From contig ML133498.1 of the NCBI GenBank assembly GCA_003864495.1, forward strand, positions 1,224,163 through 1,288,162: a stretch of DNA of 64,000 bases, given 5' to 3'. This stretch comes from Nemopilema nomurai. Its lineage: Eukaryota > Cnidaria > Scyphozoa > Rhizostomeae > Rhizostomatidae. Each line of letters starts with the position of its first letter. Position 1 is the first letter of the stretch. The position numbers were made by a program, and so were the translations under genes. The notes below the pieces were generated by a model, which saw nothing but the letters and a program-made list of their open reading frames with translations, did no database searches and was not told the origin of the DNA. This document shows, in pieces, positions 24,710-38,200 of this stretch.

Positions 24710-26248
24710 CGTTTTTCTAGCTTCAAACCACTTTGCTTTGCGTTGTTTGCTCTTATTATCTTCTTATCCTCTCTTGAATCAAACTTGTGCTGTTGTGATA
24801 TCACGATGATGTCGTACAGCAATAAAAATCCTAGACTTTAGTGAAAAGTCTTCCTCCGGGTTAGGCCAAAATGGCTACCACCAAAACAAAAGTCGTTAGT
24901 TCTCTGCTTCCCAAGCTAGCTATCAAGGCAATCTATTGAACCTGCATCTAGACTGGTGCAACGCAAACTAAAAAGCGAGTCACTATCATCACAGGCTAGA
25001 TGAAAAGCAGTTAAACTTCTGTTTTGACCTGCAACGTAGCCGTGACTTCACAACAGAGAAAACTTCCAGCCTGAAAGACATCATTACGAGGCTGGCTGAT
25101 GTGGACGGGTGACATGGCCAAAGACAATAGCAACATTACATTAGCCTGTTCTTGTCCTCCTTACGCCACTAGTTGGGTTTGACATCAACACTTTCGTCTA
25201 CAGCGCGAAAATTTTCAAAGACAACCGTCGGCTTAATAAATCTTTTTCTGTTTGAAATTGCATGACACGAAAAATGAGCACAATCACCCCGCGGTGCTTG
25301 ACCTTGACACGTATGGAGACAACCTCCTTCTGAGCAAACCAGAAAAAGTTTCCAATGCAGTCAGAATTCCACGAATTTATGATTTAAATATCTCAAAATA
25401 TATTAAACCTAAGCGTGTTCTTCAGAATCATTAACATTGATAATATCCAGACATTACTGTATGACTGCATTTTTAAATTGGGAGCCGTTTGACTGTTAGC
25501 TAGCAGGTATACAGATAGGAGGCAATTTTTCTAGTCAGATGCTTTCACGAAAATGAGATGGATTGCTGTCACAGGGTCATTTATTTATAGAAAACAGAAA
25601 AAGGCCCCGATTAAAAACACTGAGCTTAGCTTTAGCCTTTTTTTAACTTTTTATTGGCAAAATACAGTTCTAGCATTCAAGGGCGTGATGTATTTGAAAG
25701 TTTAAGCAACCAGTTAGGGTACAACGGATTTTGAGATTAGGTTAAATGTTTTGAGACTTGATTAGATCTACAAATTATGCCAAATGCATAGTGATTGGAA
25801 GAGGAATTCAAATCGGCAACTCAGACAGGGCAAAAGGACAAGAAATAGTACAATGTTTCAATTGAATGGAAATAATCCATTTGGAGAACCTTAACGAGGT
25901 GCATTGTCCTTGTTTTCGTTGCTAACATGGACAAATACTGCAAACAAGAATGGGATACGAACTTCAGTAATCGTTATCTTAATAACTCCACTGCGATTCG
26001 CCAAATTGATTGCGATAAAAATAAGTTGCCTTTCTTCAAAATATATAATTATCATATAATGCTCAACAATTAGATGTTTAAAAACTTGAGAAAATGAAAA
26101 TTAAATTTGACAATTAAATTAATGCTTTTCTCACATTTGTTGTGATCATTAAAATTTGTGAAACATTATTATAGAAAAGCCTATCCTTCATAAAAAGCTT
26201 CAGATTCACATTAAAAATTCATTTTCTTCACCCTCATAAAATAGTTTT
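24710..26248. other. Intergenic DNA between SYVN1 and THADA
   Basis: This contains the SYVN1 promoter side and the region after the THADA stop. A 60-codon ORF at 25252-25434 (plus, LHDTKNEHNHPAVLDLD...) has no recognised similarity and no gene context. Nothing else is seen. Confidence 0.4.
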
Positions 26249-29200
26249 TTATTCCCCACAAAGCAGCTTTGCAGTCCTCAAATGACTGAGAAAGGTGCTG
26301 TTATTCATTGTAAATCCCTCCAAGGACTTCAAGTCGACTCTACTGCAAAATGTACCAACATTCCGTCTAGTTTCTACTAATACTCCGTCTTTATCTAGCG
26401 CCATTAATATGCAGAACCCCATGATGATTTGACAAGACTTTGCCATCTCAGACTCCGCAGAGAACAAGCTTGGACGGCGAATATATTCATCTATTGCCAT
26501 GGTGATATACGGCACAAAGCCACTGCCTATCGATTGGAGACCTAGGCTCTTTGAATAGATCATAGTTTGCAGCTCCTCGAATACGATATGCCCAAGAGTC
26601 AAGTCCTCTTTGTACGGGTTGACCTCACCCTCTTCAAACACGACAGTGGCATTGCCTGTGCCTTCCCCTGTTAGGACGGATGGCCTCAAAGACTTTTTCG
26701 ACGATAGCAAATCAGCGCTTTGGGGAACAATATCAGACGTGCCAAGCAGAAGTGACATAAAGAAGTTGAAGACTTCAACAGGGATTGATGCGTACATTCC
26801 ACACAAGGACTTGATAATGATTTGGAGCATGTAACTTGGCTGGACTCGAAAGCCAGGTGGCAAAACTGCACATGAAATGGAAAGGATTAAAATGAGAGCT
26901 GCATAAATAATCAGAAATCAGGAATTAACCAATATGAAGCATGAATGAACCAACATGAACGAATGAATGAATGAAACAACAGAATAATGGCAAACAATTG
27001 TTGCAATAGTCATCATCAATCAAACATAAAGGTTATTTTTTTACAAGATTGTTGAAATGAAGGGCCGTCATTGCTTATCCCAGATCCATCTCCTTCAAAC
27101 CCTCGCCGCCAACATTAATCATATCTTTATCATCTTAAGATGACATTTATCACCTACTCTTTTCGTTTTTCAAAGTTTTAGGGCTACAGCTTTTGAAGCT
27201 CCCAAAATTTGTCTTTAAAAGACAGGATGGAAATCGCGTAAATCTGAATGTTCAACAGACAACTCACGCGTACTTTGAGAAAAGTTGATAGAATCCTGCT
27301 TTGGGTAGTGCTTGCTAACGAATGGGAAAATATTATCGGAAACCAGGCAGCGGATATCGGCATCTTCGTCCTGAATCAAGTCAAGAATACACTTCCAGTA
27401 TCTGAATGCAAGTCCAGCTAGAAGAATGACAATGAGAAATTACCTCTTAATAAAAAAATCATTCCATATGGCCCTTGAAAGAACTTGGCAAGGCCTGTTT
27501 TAGTTCAGATAATTAGCTGCAGTAAAGGCATTGTCCACAACTACCAGTCAATCAATCAATCAATCAGTCATTACAATCAGTCAGTCAGTCAGTCAATCAA
27601 TCAGTCATTACAATCAACCAAGCAATCAATTAATAAATCAATCAGAATATATCAAAAAAATTCGTCATCCAAGGCATCAGTAATTTCTCCTGTCTATGAT
27701 TCAGGCTTTAGTGTTCACATGGTACAGCTTAAAAATGGAAAGAAAAGAAGAAAATGAAGCTTTAAAATTTTGGGGGCACATTAAGAGACACAATACAGAC
27801 AAAAAGCCACAATAGGTCACGGTTCATTCTTTCAGGACCTTAGCGTGGTATTCTGCGATGGCGCATCAACTCAGACAAGTAGCTAATTTAAACAGCCGGA
27901 ACACTCACATCGTCCAGAGTCCACCACTTCTGCACCAGTCATGAAATCAATATAATCTTGACTGGCAACCACTTTTGCAGCTTCCATGCGCGACGCATAA
28001 CTTTGTTCTGGCTGACAGAAACCGCTGACATAGTCGAACATTTCTGTTAAACAACTATGAGCTGCAGATCTTCCCGCGTCATCCATCTACGGATAAAGAA
28101 AATAAACAAACAAATAATAAAGGGAAATCTAAGGGATTAAAGGTTCTCTCGAAACTGGAGACTTTCGAGTCTGCAATACGCTGAGCCAATTAAATCAGAA
28201 TTATGTATTAAGACCGGTGATTTGAGATACCAAACAATGCATTGAAAAACGAAAAAACATTGCCTTTAAACTATTACTCATATGAATGAAATGTACAAAA
28301 AGTTTTCATTTAAAACTGCGACTCAAAGCTTTTACGGGCCAAAGGTTGGTACAACGCAGTCGAATTCCTTTTCTAGTTGATTAGCATCTTAGAACCAACC
28401 TCGTTCATGGCTGCATGTAAACCAGATACTAGAATCGTTGTCAGCCTCTGAACTGCTGCTTGCAGTGATTCCCTGAAATGCAAAAAAATCGTAAAATCAT
28501 AAAAGAAAAACAGCTTAAAAGGAACATATGGAATATCGATAAACGTAATTTGATGTGGTTTGTAGGGTATAGAAAGATGCATATGGTTTTCTTTTTAACT
28601 CGTACCCATCTAAGGCCAACCTAATCAATTTCAATAAAGGTAATTCTGAAACCATTCGATAGACAGGACCCCTTTACTTGCACCAAAGTGCAGCAGTGAT
28701 TAAGTTGAGAAGAGCGAACTTGCCTGGTTCTGTTAGGTTGAAATTTCACTTGCAGGCACTTCCAAACCTGAAGAACGACATTTCAAGAACAAAGAAAATT
28801 CTAAAAGCAAATGAATTTCTAAAACCAAAGAATATCTCTAGCCTTTGGTGAACAATAATATGCAGTGAGAAGCAAAAATAAAAAATCAATATCCTAATTC
28901 GCAGTATCTATTCGCAGAAAAGCTGGCGAAAATGGCAAGGGCGAGAAAAAACTCGAGGGGCCCAAAATAGGAAAAACAGTATCCTGTTTGGCGTCACCTG
29001 ATGAAAAAATTCGTTTCTAGAGATCTATATTCACCTCCAAATAAGAATATTTAAATATTTTATTCTTGTTCTAAAGGGGGAGTGATGGGTCACTTGATTG
29101 TCTTTTTGTTTATTCCCGGAAAAAATGTAAAACAAACAAATTCTTTGTAAAAGTCGTTTTTACCTGGATACAGTTATAAGATTCACCACAAGCCAGAATC

Positions 29201-32200
29201 CATGGGAAGGTTTTTGCGCGAGATGACCCGAAAAGCGCATTACAAACCTGCGGAAAAAACAAAAAACTCCCTTGATCGCTAACATTTCTACGATTCCCCT
29301 TATCTCAACAGTAAGGAAGTCAGCACTTATGAAGCTTCAAACTGACAAAGAAGTCCAAATTCAAAAACACAGTAAAACGATAGAAAAAAACCAAATTATA
29401 ATCAACTTAAAGACAAATCAATCAAATCTGGACCCGAAACTGCTTATCATTAATACTTGTTGGAGAGCTGCTTTGTTACCATGCCAATAAAATTTTAATA
29501 AATTATCTTGGCTTAATCTAATTAATCTAGTTTCACTTCCTTGTTCCACTCACTTCTATTTCACCATCACACAAGGCATCTTAAAAACGTGATACTTTAA
29601 AATTTTAATATTCCTAAACATCATACAAGTCAAACAAAAAACGCTTAGAAATATGACTAGTTGATTTGCAGTTGCTGAGCATCGCTTAAAAGGGTTTAGT
29701 GGGTGGCGGGGTGAATATTTGGAATCAACTCGCATTAGCAATCCAAAACACTTGGCATAGATGAATATGTCAACGTAAAGTTTTCATTATCCCACCATGA
29801 AACATCATCTAAAGCTAGGTTTGTTTAGTTAATTTTACTTTCAAGTCCCAGACATGATTACAATCTAGTACAGACTTTAGAGCAGCTGTTGGCCTTTACA
29901 ATAAATATTGTTTACTTCGCTCTAGCCCTGCAGACACATCGAAGTTTAAAGACTTTTTAGTTATTCTTTCCTAAGCAACGAGCCTTAAAAATAGTCATAC
30001 TCGCCTCTGCTATGCACTCGATATCTGTTTCGTCTTCAAGCAGCCTTTTTTGAAGACAAGAAACGACATCGCCTTCTTCTACATGAGATTTCCCACCATT
30101 GCAAAGCCATTGCAGAACTGATTGTCGAACATCACACCAATCGGATTCTAGCAGCGCTAAAACGACCCTTGCTTTCACTACGTCTGGGCTACCATCAGGG
30201 AGACACTTGAGATTGTGGTCTTTACAGCACAGTTGGAGAAAAGTGGAACAGTTTGTCCTGAGCAAACCATGTCCAACATTGGTCATCAATGACTGAAGTG
30301 AGCTGCCCTGTGAGCAGGATGCACCTGAAAATCGCAATTCGTCGAGTGCTGCATGAAACGAAGCCTTTATAAGGCGTATCAAGGAATCACGACCGTCATT
30401 TGTAAGCAGTCCCCAATCTAAAATTAAGGAAAAGCAGCACGTTAACGCATTGTACGATTAAAGGTTTCGTGTGGGTACCATTACCAAGGCAAAAGGCGCT
30501 AAAGCATCAAGATAAATGGCATATTCCATTCAGTGCTATGATTGCTATAAGTCAAGCTCTGCTGGCAATAGAAACAGACAACCTACAATTTCACGTCTTG
30601 TAGGATCAGATCAGGAAAAACTCAATTTCTATTCAATCGATGAAACTTTGGGTAAAAAAGTCAAATTGAAACTACTCTTGATTTCATCACAATTCTGTTA
30701 ACATTTAGAAGATTTGGCAGTGGTAATTGCCTTACGGCTCAATGCTCCCCTGCTACACAAATACACCCATCAAAGGTGCGTATTATAGAAATTATATACT
30801 AACTTAATTCTATTGCAAATAATACTATAACAAGACAACGATGATGTGGTTTGTCAAGACTACTCAGTTTCCATGATAGGTTTATGGGATAAGAGATTTG
30901 GTTTTATAGAACCAGTCAGCTTTGAAAAATTACATAATTTAGAAGCCGATAACAAGCCTGTTATAGTGGATTGCCTTAGGTACAGAACGCCGCAATTCTT
31001 GATTTTATCTTGGTTTTGGTCCTCGAGCCTTGTAAGTAATGAGATTAAGGGCCAAATAATGCAGATAAAAATAGTTTAGGAAGGCAAATTCTTAAGATAC
31101 AGTATTATCATCATCAGGCGGTCAAATCCAATACCCGTAATCACCATTGCAAACCCCAAAATGAGATCTTTAATGAGAGATCTTTAAGATCACAGATTCC
31201 AGAGAACAGGCTTGAAAAAAATCGGCTAACAAGCGTGTGGTGTAGGCCAATTGCTTTCTATATTTCTTGGCAAGTGAGCTTAGCATACAGACACAAGGGT
31301 GGCTGTTTAATAGCGTTGAGGCGAGATATCGAGGCTGTGGCACGGGTTTTTCAGAAGGAGAGTTGGAAAAGCAAGAGGTTAAGGTTAAACGTTGTGATGA
31401 AGTGTTACAGAGCCCTTGATAATGATGACACAGATGAACTGTCCCTTCAAAACAATATCTTCTTTCAATGCCGCTAACAGCAAATTTCATGCGAGAAGGG
31501 GGCCTGTGTCTCCGCCTGTGTCTCAACTATCGGTAGTGGTTCACTTTGGGAGGGGAGCACGCCATCATTTTCTGATGAAAAACGAGGCCAATGAGTTATA
31601 ACATGTAAAAGGGGTTATAACATGATTATGCTGTGACTGGATTTCCTTGGAAATGTTTGGCCGAGGGAAAAAGTGATAGATGGCTTTAGATTAAGGGTAA
31701 ATATCGTTTGTTACCTTCTTCGTTGAGTTCCATAACCGTTTCATTAACAACTCGAAAGAAATAGGCTTTGTTGAAGCTGCAGAGATTCTCCCTACAACGT
31801 GAAAGCACATTCCGTTCATAACAATGTAGCAGATACGATAAGCTTTCGTCGACTACAAAGGTTTAGTTAATCAAAGATTAGGGAGTGGTCGCCAGTAACG
31901 ATTAAACAACTCAAAAAAAATAAAGAATCGATTACAGAAGCATCCACGAAACAAATTGTTTGTCAACGCACAACGCTCGCAGAAGGAGCCAAAGAAACCA
32001 GTTTGAACGCACCTTGATAAAATCCACACGTGACCGACGAGCGATACCAAAGGCCCGTCGATAATTTGCCTCCTCAATGATTTCGACAAGTTGCTGTCGG
32101 CCATTTTGCCACACAGTAATCCTCGTACCTTGAAAAGATAACAGTTTCAAATGTTATCAAGCCATGGATTTGTTCAAGTTGCATAGGCGGGAAAAATAAC

Positions 32201-35200
32201 AAATGATATTGATGAAAATGGGTGGCCGTGTTAGTGTTGGGAGTAAAACCAGTTTCTGTGCTTTTTAAACCGATTTTTCTGGATTTTATTTTGCTCTTGG
32301 CTTCAGGTCTTTAGTAAGTAACATAGATACTACTGGAAAGGCAGCAGTGGAGGTTTGTGTAGGTGCAATCTAGATCATTACAGCAAGAGCACTCGACATG
32401 GGCAGGATGAAACACCGTCATGACTCGGCCGAGGACAAGAATTGGGAACATGAAGTAGGGAAATGTGTTTTCCTTCAATAAAGCAGGATGGAGATTAGCC
32501 AGAAATCTGACGCTTGATGTTGATGCTAAAGAAGGTGCACACAGTGGCAAAAATAGTTCTCATATCCGATGCCACTAAGGGGTACCACAACAACAGCAGA
32601 GGCAATTCAAACACAGGAAACAAGATTAGGCGGGAAGGATGCAAGTTAAAGTGCAAGTTTGAAAATAGACACCAACCTGTAACAAACATCCATTAGTGCG
32701 ATTATGGAAATCTTCGTTGCTACAGAAGGATTAACGAAAGGATTGAACATCAAAAACAAGGTCTACCCTGCATATAAAGAAAACAACAATGTACAAAACG
32801 CGACGAGGGCTTCGCGTGACCCATTGCTTCCTTTTCTGGGTTGCACATTTCATGGAAGCGTAAATCTAGAGAGCAAAGCCACGAGTGACGTCAGTATGAC
32901 TTCAAAGTACCACTCGAAACCAAAACAGTAGATAGAGGAGTTCTACCAACGGTGTTCATAGAGGTTTTGATTCGCGTGTAAATAGTAGATTCCAATGTCA
33001 GCCTAGATATAAAGTTGGTTTTTACCTCTTCGCATCAGTGGGTAGATTTCTGATTAATGACTGGAGAGTCTCTACAAGTTCTCCCGGAGTTACAATCGAA
33101 GCCAAGGCCCTTGCCGCCATTGTTCTGGTCTTATGCACGCTGCTGTCCCCGCACCTGTGCCGAATACGGAAGTGAGTTTATACTAGGAACTTGCCTGTTT
33201 CCTGAAGAGATATCGGAGTTCGTCCTTTTACCAAGACTTTCATAAAAAAAAGCTGCTGATTGGTCGTTAAGCAGCCAACCGTGTGCTTTTAATTCCGCAA
33301 CTGGCTTTCTATTTTGCTAGCATAAGGTTATTTGCGGATAGTCTGATAAATATCGTACGAAAAAGTACTCCAAGCATTGGCCTTGTAATCTTCTGTAATT
33401 TTCCTGTAATTTCGAAAGAAATAATTTGTACATGAATGACCTAGGAAGTGCCGGTCTAGATTTCAACGCAAGTTCATTCTACTGAAAATCACATTGCCTT
33501 TGTTAGGAAAACACCTCACCTTTGAATGTGGGGTACGAAAGCACGAAGCTTTAACTTTGAATCATTTCCGTCCATTGAAGAAGGATAGAGGTGAGAAAGC
33601 AACAGCAGCAACGGGAAGACACTTGGATGCAGATGGATTCGATCACTATGGCAACAAATAATTGAGATATGCGATAAGAGTTGGCGAGGATCTCAAAGCT
33701 GCGTGGGCAGTACTTACAAATTGGCATTATGGAGGCAAGAATCAAGGATTATGACACTCCAATCAAAGCTCAAGATTGAATGGCGGCCTTTTTATCCAAT
33801 GCAACTAGTATTCTTTAACAAGCATCGATATTTTGATACATTTTAATTTCTGGCCGATTGGGTGACAAAATATCCTCTTTGTCTATTTGTTAGAGATGAT
33901 GTTTTTATAAGAGGGGCGAAAAAGCAATTCAGGGATTCGTCATAAACTAGAGACAATCATGCAGCGCTGTTTTCGATATTTCGAAACTATATTTCAAATA
34001 CATTTCAAAGCTAAAAGCACCAGTATTTAGTTTCAAAACAATCAATTCAAATAAATTTATTGGAGGATTGAAGATCAAACAAGGGTGAAAAAGGTAGATC
34101 ATAATCTGTTTGAAACAATATAGGTACATTTCCAAGCAATCTCCAAAAAATCGAAAGTATGTTTTCCATTGGGGGTGTGTACAACTTAAAAGGAAAATGT
34201 TTCTTACAACATACCCCTGGCAAGAAAACTCCTTTGCAACATCTTCGATTTCAGTCTTCATGAAAGAGTACATAGCTGGAAATCTTGAGAAGAACTCAGT
34301 CCCACTCATCCTATAAAGAGCATTTCGTGACAAGATGAGTCTGTTAAAATGCAATGAAATACCAAGTCAGGAAAGTAGGTGATTTGGCATTTTTTATTGG
34401 CTGAAATACTTGCAGCCAGGCAGGGATCGTGAATAGAAAGCCTGGGTGGTCCTGATGTTTGGGTAATGCGGCATTAATTGATGCAATTTTCAGAATAAAG
34501 TCGATACTACTTTCTGACATAGCTACCACTATCCACTTTTGAACTTTTTCTAAACTTAATGCATTGAGCAAGCGGAAAATCGTCCATAACACCTACAAAC
34601 AGCCCTCAACGCCTTGCTGCCTAATTTAAGATCTGTAACCTTGGTTGAAATAATTTGTAAGGTGATAAGGCTTATTGTAGCGAGTAAAACTCATCTCTAT
34701 ATGTCGTCTATACATGGCTAATTAAAAGTTAATTCAGCAAAGGCAAAAAGGAAACTCACGGGAACTTCCTCACGCCAAATACTCTTGACATCAAGGCACT
34801 GAACAGCAAAGTGCATGCGTTTCTGATCTAAAACAAAATTATTTCATACCAGAACCATCCGACCATTATAAAGTGTAAATCCTAATATTTAGTGTATTCA
34901 AATCAAAAACTGCACATGCACAAAATGATCCACGCCAAGATCTTAAAAATGGCAAGGGAGAACCATGCCTGACACATTAGGCTTGACTCAGGTCCCTCGT
35001 AATTATTAATAGATTGTTGCTAGATCGGTCTGAATTGCAGCCTGATTACAGTTATTTCATATGTTCTTTGTGACTTCTGTTTGTAAATGGTCACTCTTAA
35101 TCGTTGACAGGAATTGATTTCAAAATGTCTTTCAGCGTATTTCTCCTTTATGCATCGATTAGTGCAGCTTTGAAATTGGTTGCCTCATAAAATGTGGCGG

Positions 35201-38200
35201 AGCATACATTCCGCCAAAGTCCGAAAGAGCAACTAGCTCCGAAACAGAGTGGCAGCTGGATTGATGCTTATTATACTCACAGCCCAAACGTCGCTAGAAA
35301 ACCCTTTAATGGCGATGATCAGTCCATCACTGGCATAAGGAAAAACGTCTTCACCGAACTTCGAGTCTCGAAACATCGCTCTAAGAATATTGAGGGTGAT
35401 GACCTTTGAAAAGACAAAGGAAAATTACTTTTCAACGTCGATAAAAAGGTTTCTATGAAAATTAGGAAATCATGAAAATTAGTGGTATAGAAATATTGCT
35501 TACTTTCTGTGATATGACATCGTTATTACTTGCGTCTAATCGGTTTGACACAGAACGACTTAAATCAACCAAAACTGTGAAAAAATATAAAAATTGGTTA
35601 ACGAATTTGGACATAACAGACTTGTCAAATGAAAATTACAAAATTGTGTTGCCTAGCCAGATAGTTCAGAGAGATTAAAAGAAAAGGCTGAGATGACAAG
35701 TTCCTTAATCTTAGTTATTCATAGTTACCTTTCATTACAAAATGTAAGCTCCTCCTCTTGTTTATACTTGGCTCAGTGCTGCAAATGGCCTGGAAAAGGA
35801 AACGATGTTTTTTGACAAGAGACAATCAAAGACAAGACATCGAAATTCTACCAAAACGTCACCTCGATAGAACAGGGGTGTCTCATATGAATTTTAGAGC
35901 ATTTAGGAACCTTCATGCTACTTTGAAAATAACTGTATCTTCATATGATGCATACAGATGCGCTGCTACCCTGGCTCCAAAATGTACGAGATGTAGGATG
36001 ATACATTATTATCACAATAAAATCAAAAACATCAATTTGACTTGCATCTGTCGTGATCGTGGTCCATTTTTGTTGATAACTTGCATCACTGACGCTTGTC
36101 CAAACAAGAAAGCTGTCATCACGTGCAATCGCAGGGAAGTGAGCCTTGCCCAACACCATATAATAAATGCAGTCTACGTTTACCATTATGACAATCATTG
36201 ACTATTGAAACACAGAGCTTCACTTACGCTGATGTACAATGGAATGCCAGCGCTCCTTCGCGTCGAACAGAGAACGGACAGCGGCGACTCGGACTGCAGT
36301 GTTACCAGTAAGTCATCGATCCATTTAGCTGGAAGGCCCTTCAGTGATTCAAACGTGCTTTGCCAAAAAGATTCGCAGACCTTGACAAAGCCCAAATAAG
36401 CCAACTCGAATGCACCAACGTGGCGTGAAGATAAAAGAATATCTATAAAGACATTTCCTATTTCAACTGCGACATTTGATGACAGGAGACCTTCAGACAG
36501 ATAACTTCTGTCCTTCGAGGCCCTTCGACTGCTCTCCGAGGATTGCTCCTGGCTAGCCCCGTTTCTTGCGGCTTGCAAAGACTGGGCCCGGAAAGCTGAC
36601 TGGGATACCTGATCAGCCTCCCTTTCATCCTGGTCTAGCTCTTCATACACAGGAATGGAATAAACAATGTCACCTAGCAACAATACAGCCTCCTTCATTG
36701 ACCTCCAGCAACAAACAAGAAGTATTTGCGAGAGGTGCGCCTGAGCATCGACCAACTTCGCAGTGGACTCACCATGACCCAAAAACTCGGCCGCCAAAAC
36801 ATTGTGATCTCCTGTCTTGTCGAGGCTGCCCTCCGGCGCATTGCTCTGTATAACAGGCCCTACCACGCTTGTGACTCTTAAACAAACTTCAATTATATCT
36901 TTAATCAACGACTGCCAAGTTGCTTTGCATCGAACATCTTGTATTTTGACAGTCCTTAACAATTGTCTCATGCATTGTAAGGTCCCGTGCAACGGTGCCT
37001 CAAGGGCAGCCTTCGAGAGATCAGATTCGGCAACGACCAACTGTTCGTTTAGATTCGCCAACAAAATCTTCAAGATAAACAGATGCACATAGTAGAAGCA
37101 GCTTGTTGGGTAACTGGTGTCCCTCATGTGGCGGTACTTCTCGCTTAGTGTGGCGGCCATCAGGTCCTGTATGCTTCCGTTGGCTAAAAACTTCATAACT
37201 TCAGAAGTCGAGTTTGAATCATCAGGCTGCGGGCTGTATGCAAGCTTGAGTCCTTCTTCAAAGAGATTTGACAATTCAGCTACTGTAAGAGAGAATGCTT
37301 GGGAAGGGAGGATCATCAAAATCTCATTAGCCAGAGATCTATTCACATCAAAGCTATCACGCAAGCAGCCAATGAGAGTCTTGATTCGATCATTAGAGAA
37401 AACCCCTTCGAGCAAATCTTGGCAATGGTCATCAGCACCAAGAGACCGTCCATCAGAACCGTTTGGACCTACTTGGGAAATCACCTTGACCACAGTAGCC
37501 ATGACATCAAGTGCAGTAACAGTGCGCGGGAAATTCGCGGCTGGGTGTAAACCGGAAAACAAAAATTCCAAAAGCCATTTAATGAAGGCCTTGCAGTTTA
37601 TCAGTTCACTGTGAGTGGAAGCATCCTCTGAGAGTTTCCTGATCTGCTTGCATCGATCTGTCATACGAGAGACAGCCTTCTTCAGACAGCAAACAAGGCG
37701 ACTTCTGAACTTGGGACTTTGGCTTGTCATGTTGAATGGAAGGAAGAACCTGAGCAGTTGAAAGTCTTGCTGTTGTAGAACCTCGGTGCTCTTGTTCGAT
37801 TCGCAGATCAACGCCAAGCAGTCTAATCTGACCTGCAATGACACGAATCAAAGGTCATGGAATGCACTACCAAAAGCACCCAAAAGTTAATTCAATGTGA
37901 TAAAACTAACAATAATTAATGAAAGCTTAATTTTTCAATGGTAAGAAAGCATGCCGTGAAATACTATTGGTAAACTTCATGGGAAACTTTAGCTGAACCA
38001 GCCGTCATCTAATCATCAAACTCTTTCAAAAAGACAGGCCGATGACTAAGAATTCTAAAAATAAGCTTATCATAAACCTAACAGAGTAACATTTTACAAA
38101 ACGCAGTTAACAACCATAGACGATAGGATAGTTTCGACGGGGAACAACCATGGAAAACTTTTAGAAGAAGCATTTTCAAGAAAATTAGTCATGTATACTA

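Noticed and set aside
35758..36201. 147-codon plus-strand ORF
   Set aside because: It is antisense to a THADA exon (35729-35789) and its intron; the minus-strand exon has splice sites and protein similarity, this ORF has neither.
36205..37614. Plus-strand ORFs of 64-165 codons over THADA exon 9
   Set aside because: They are antisense to a long exon with clear protein similarity.
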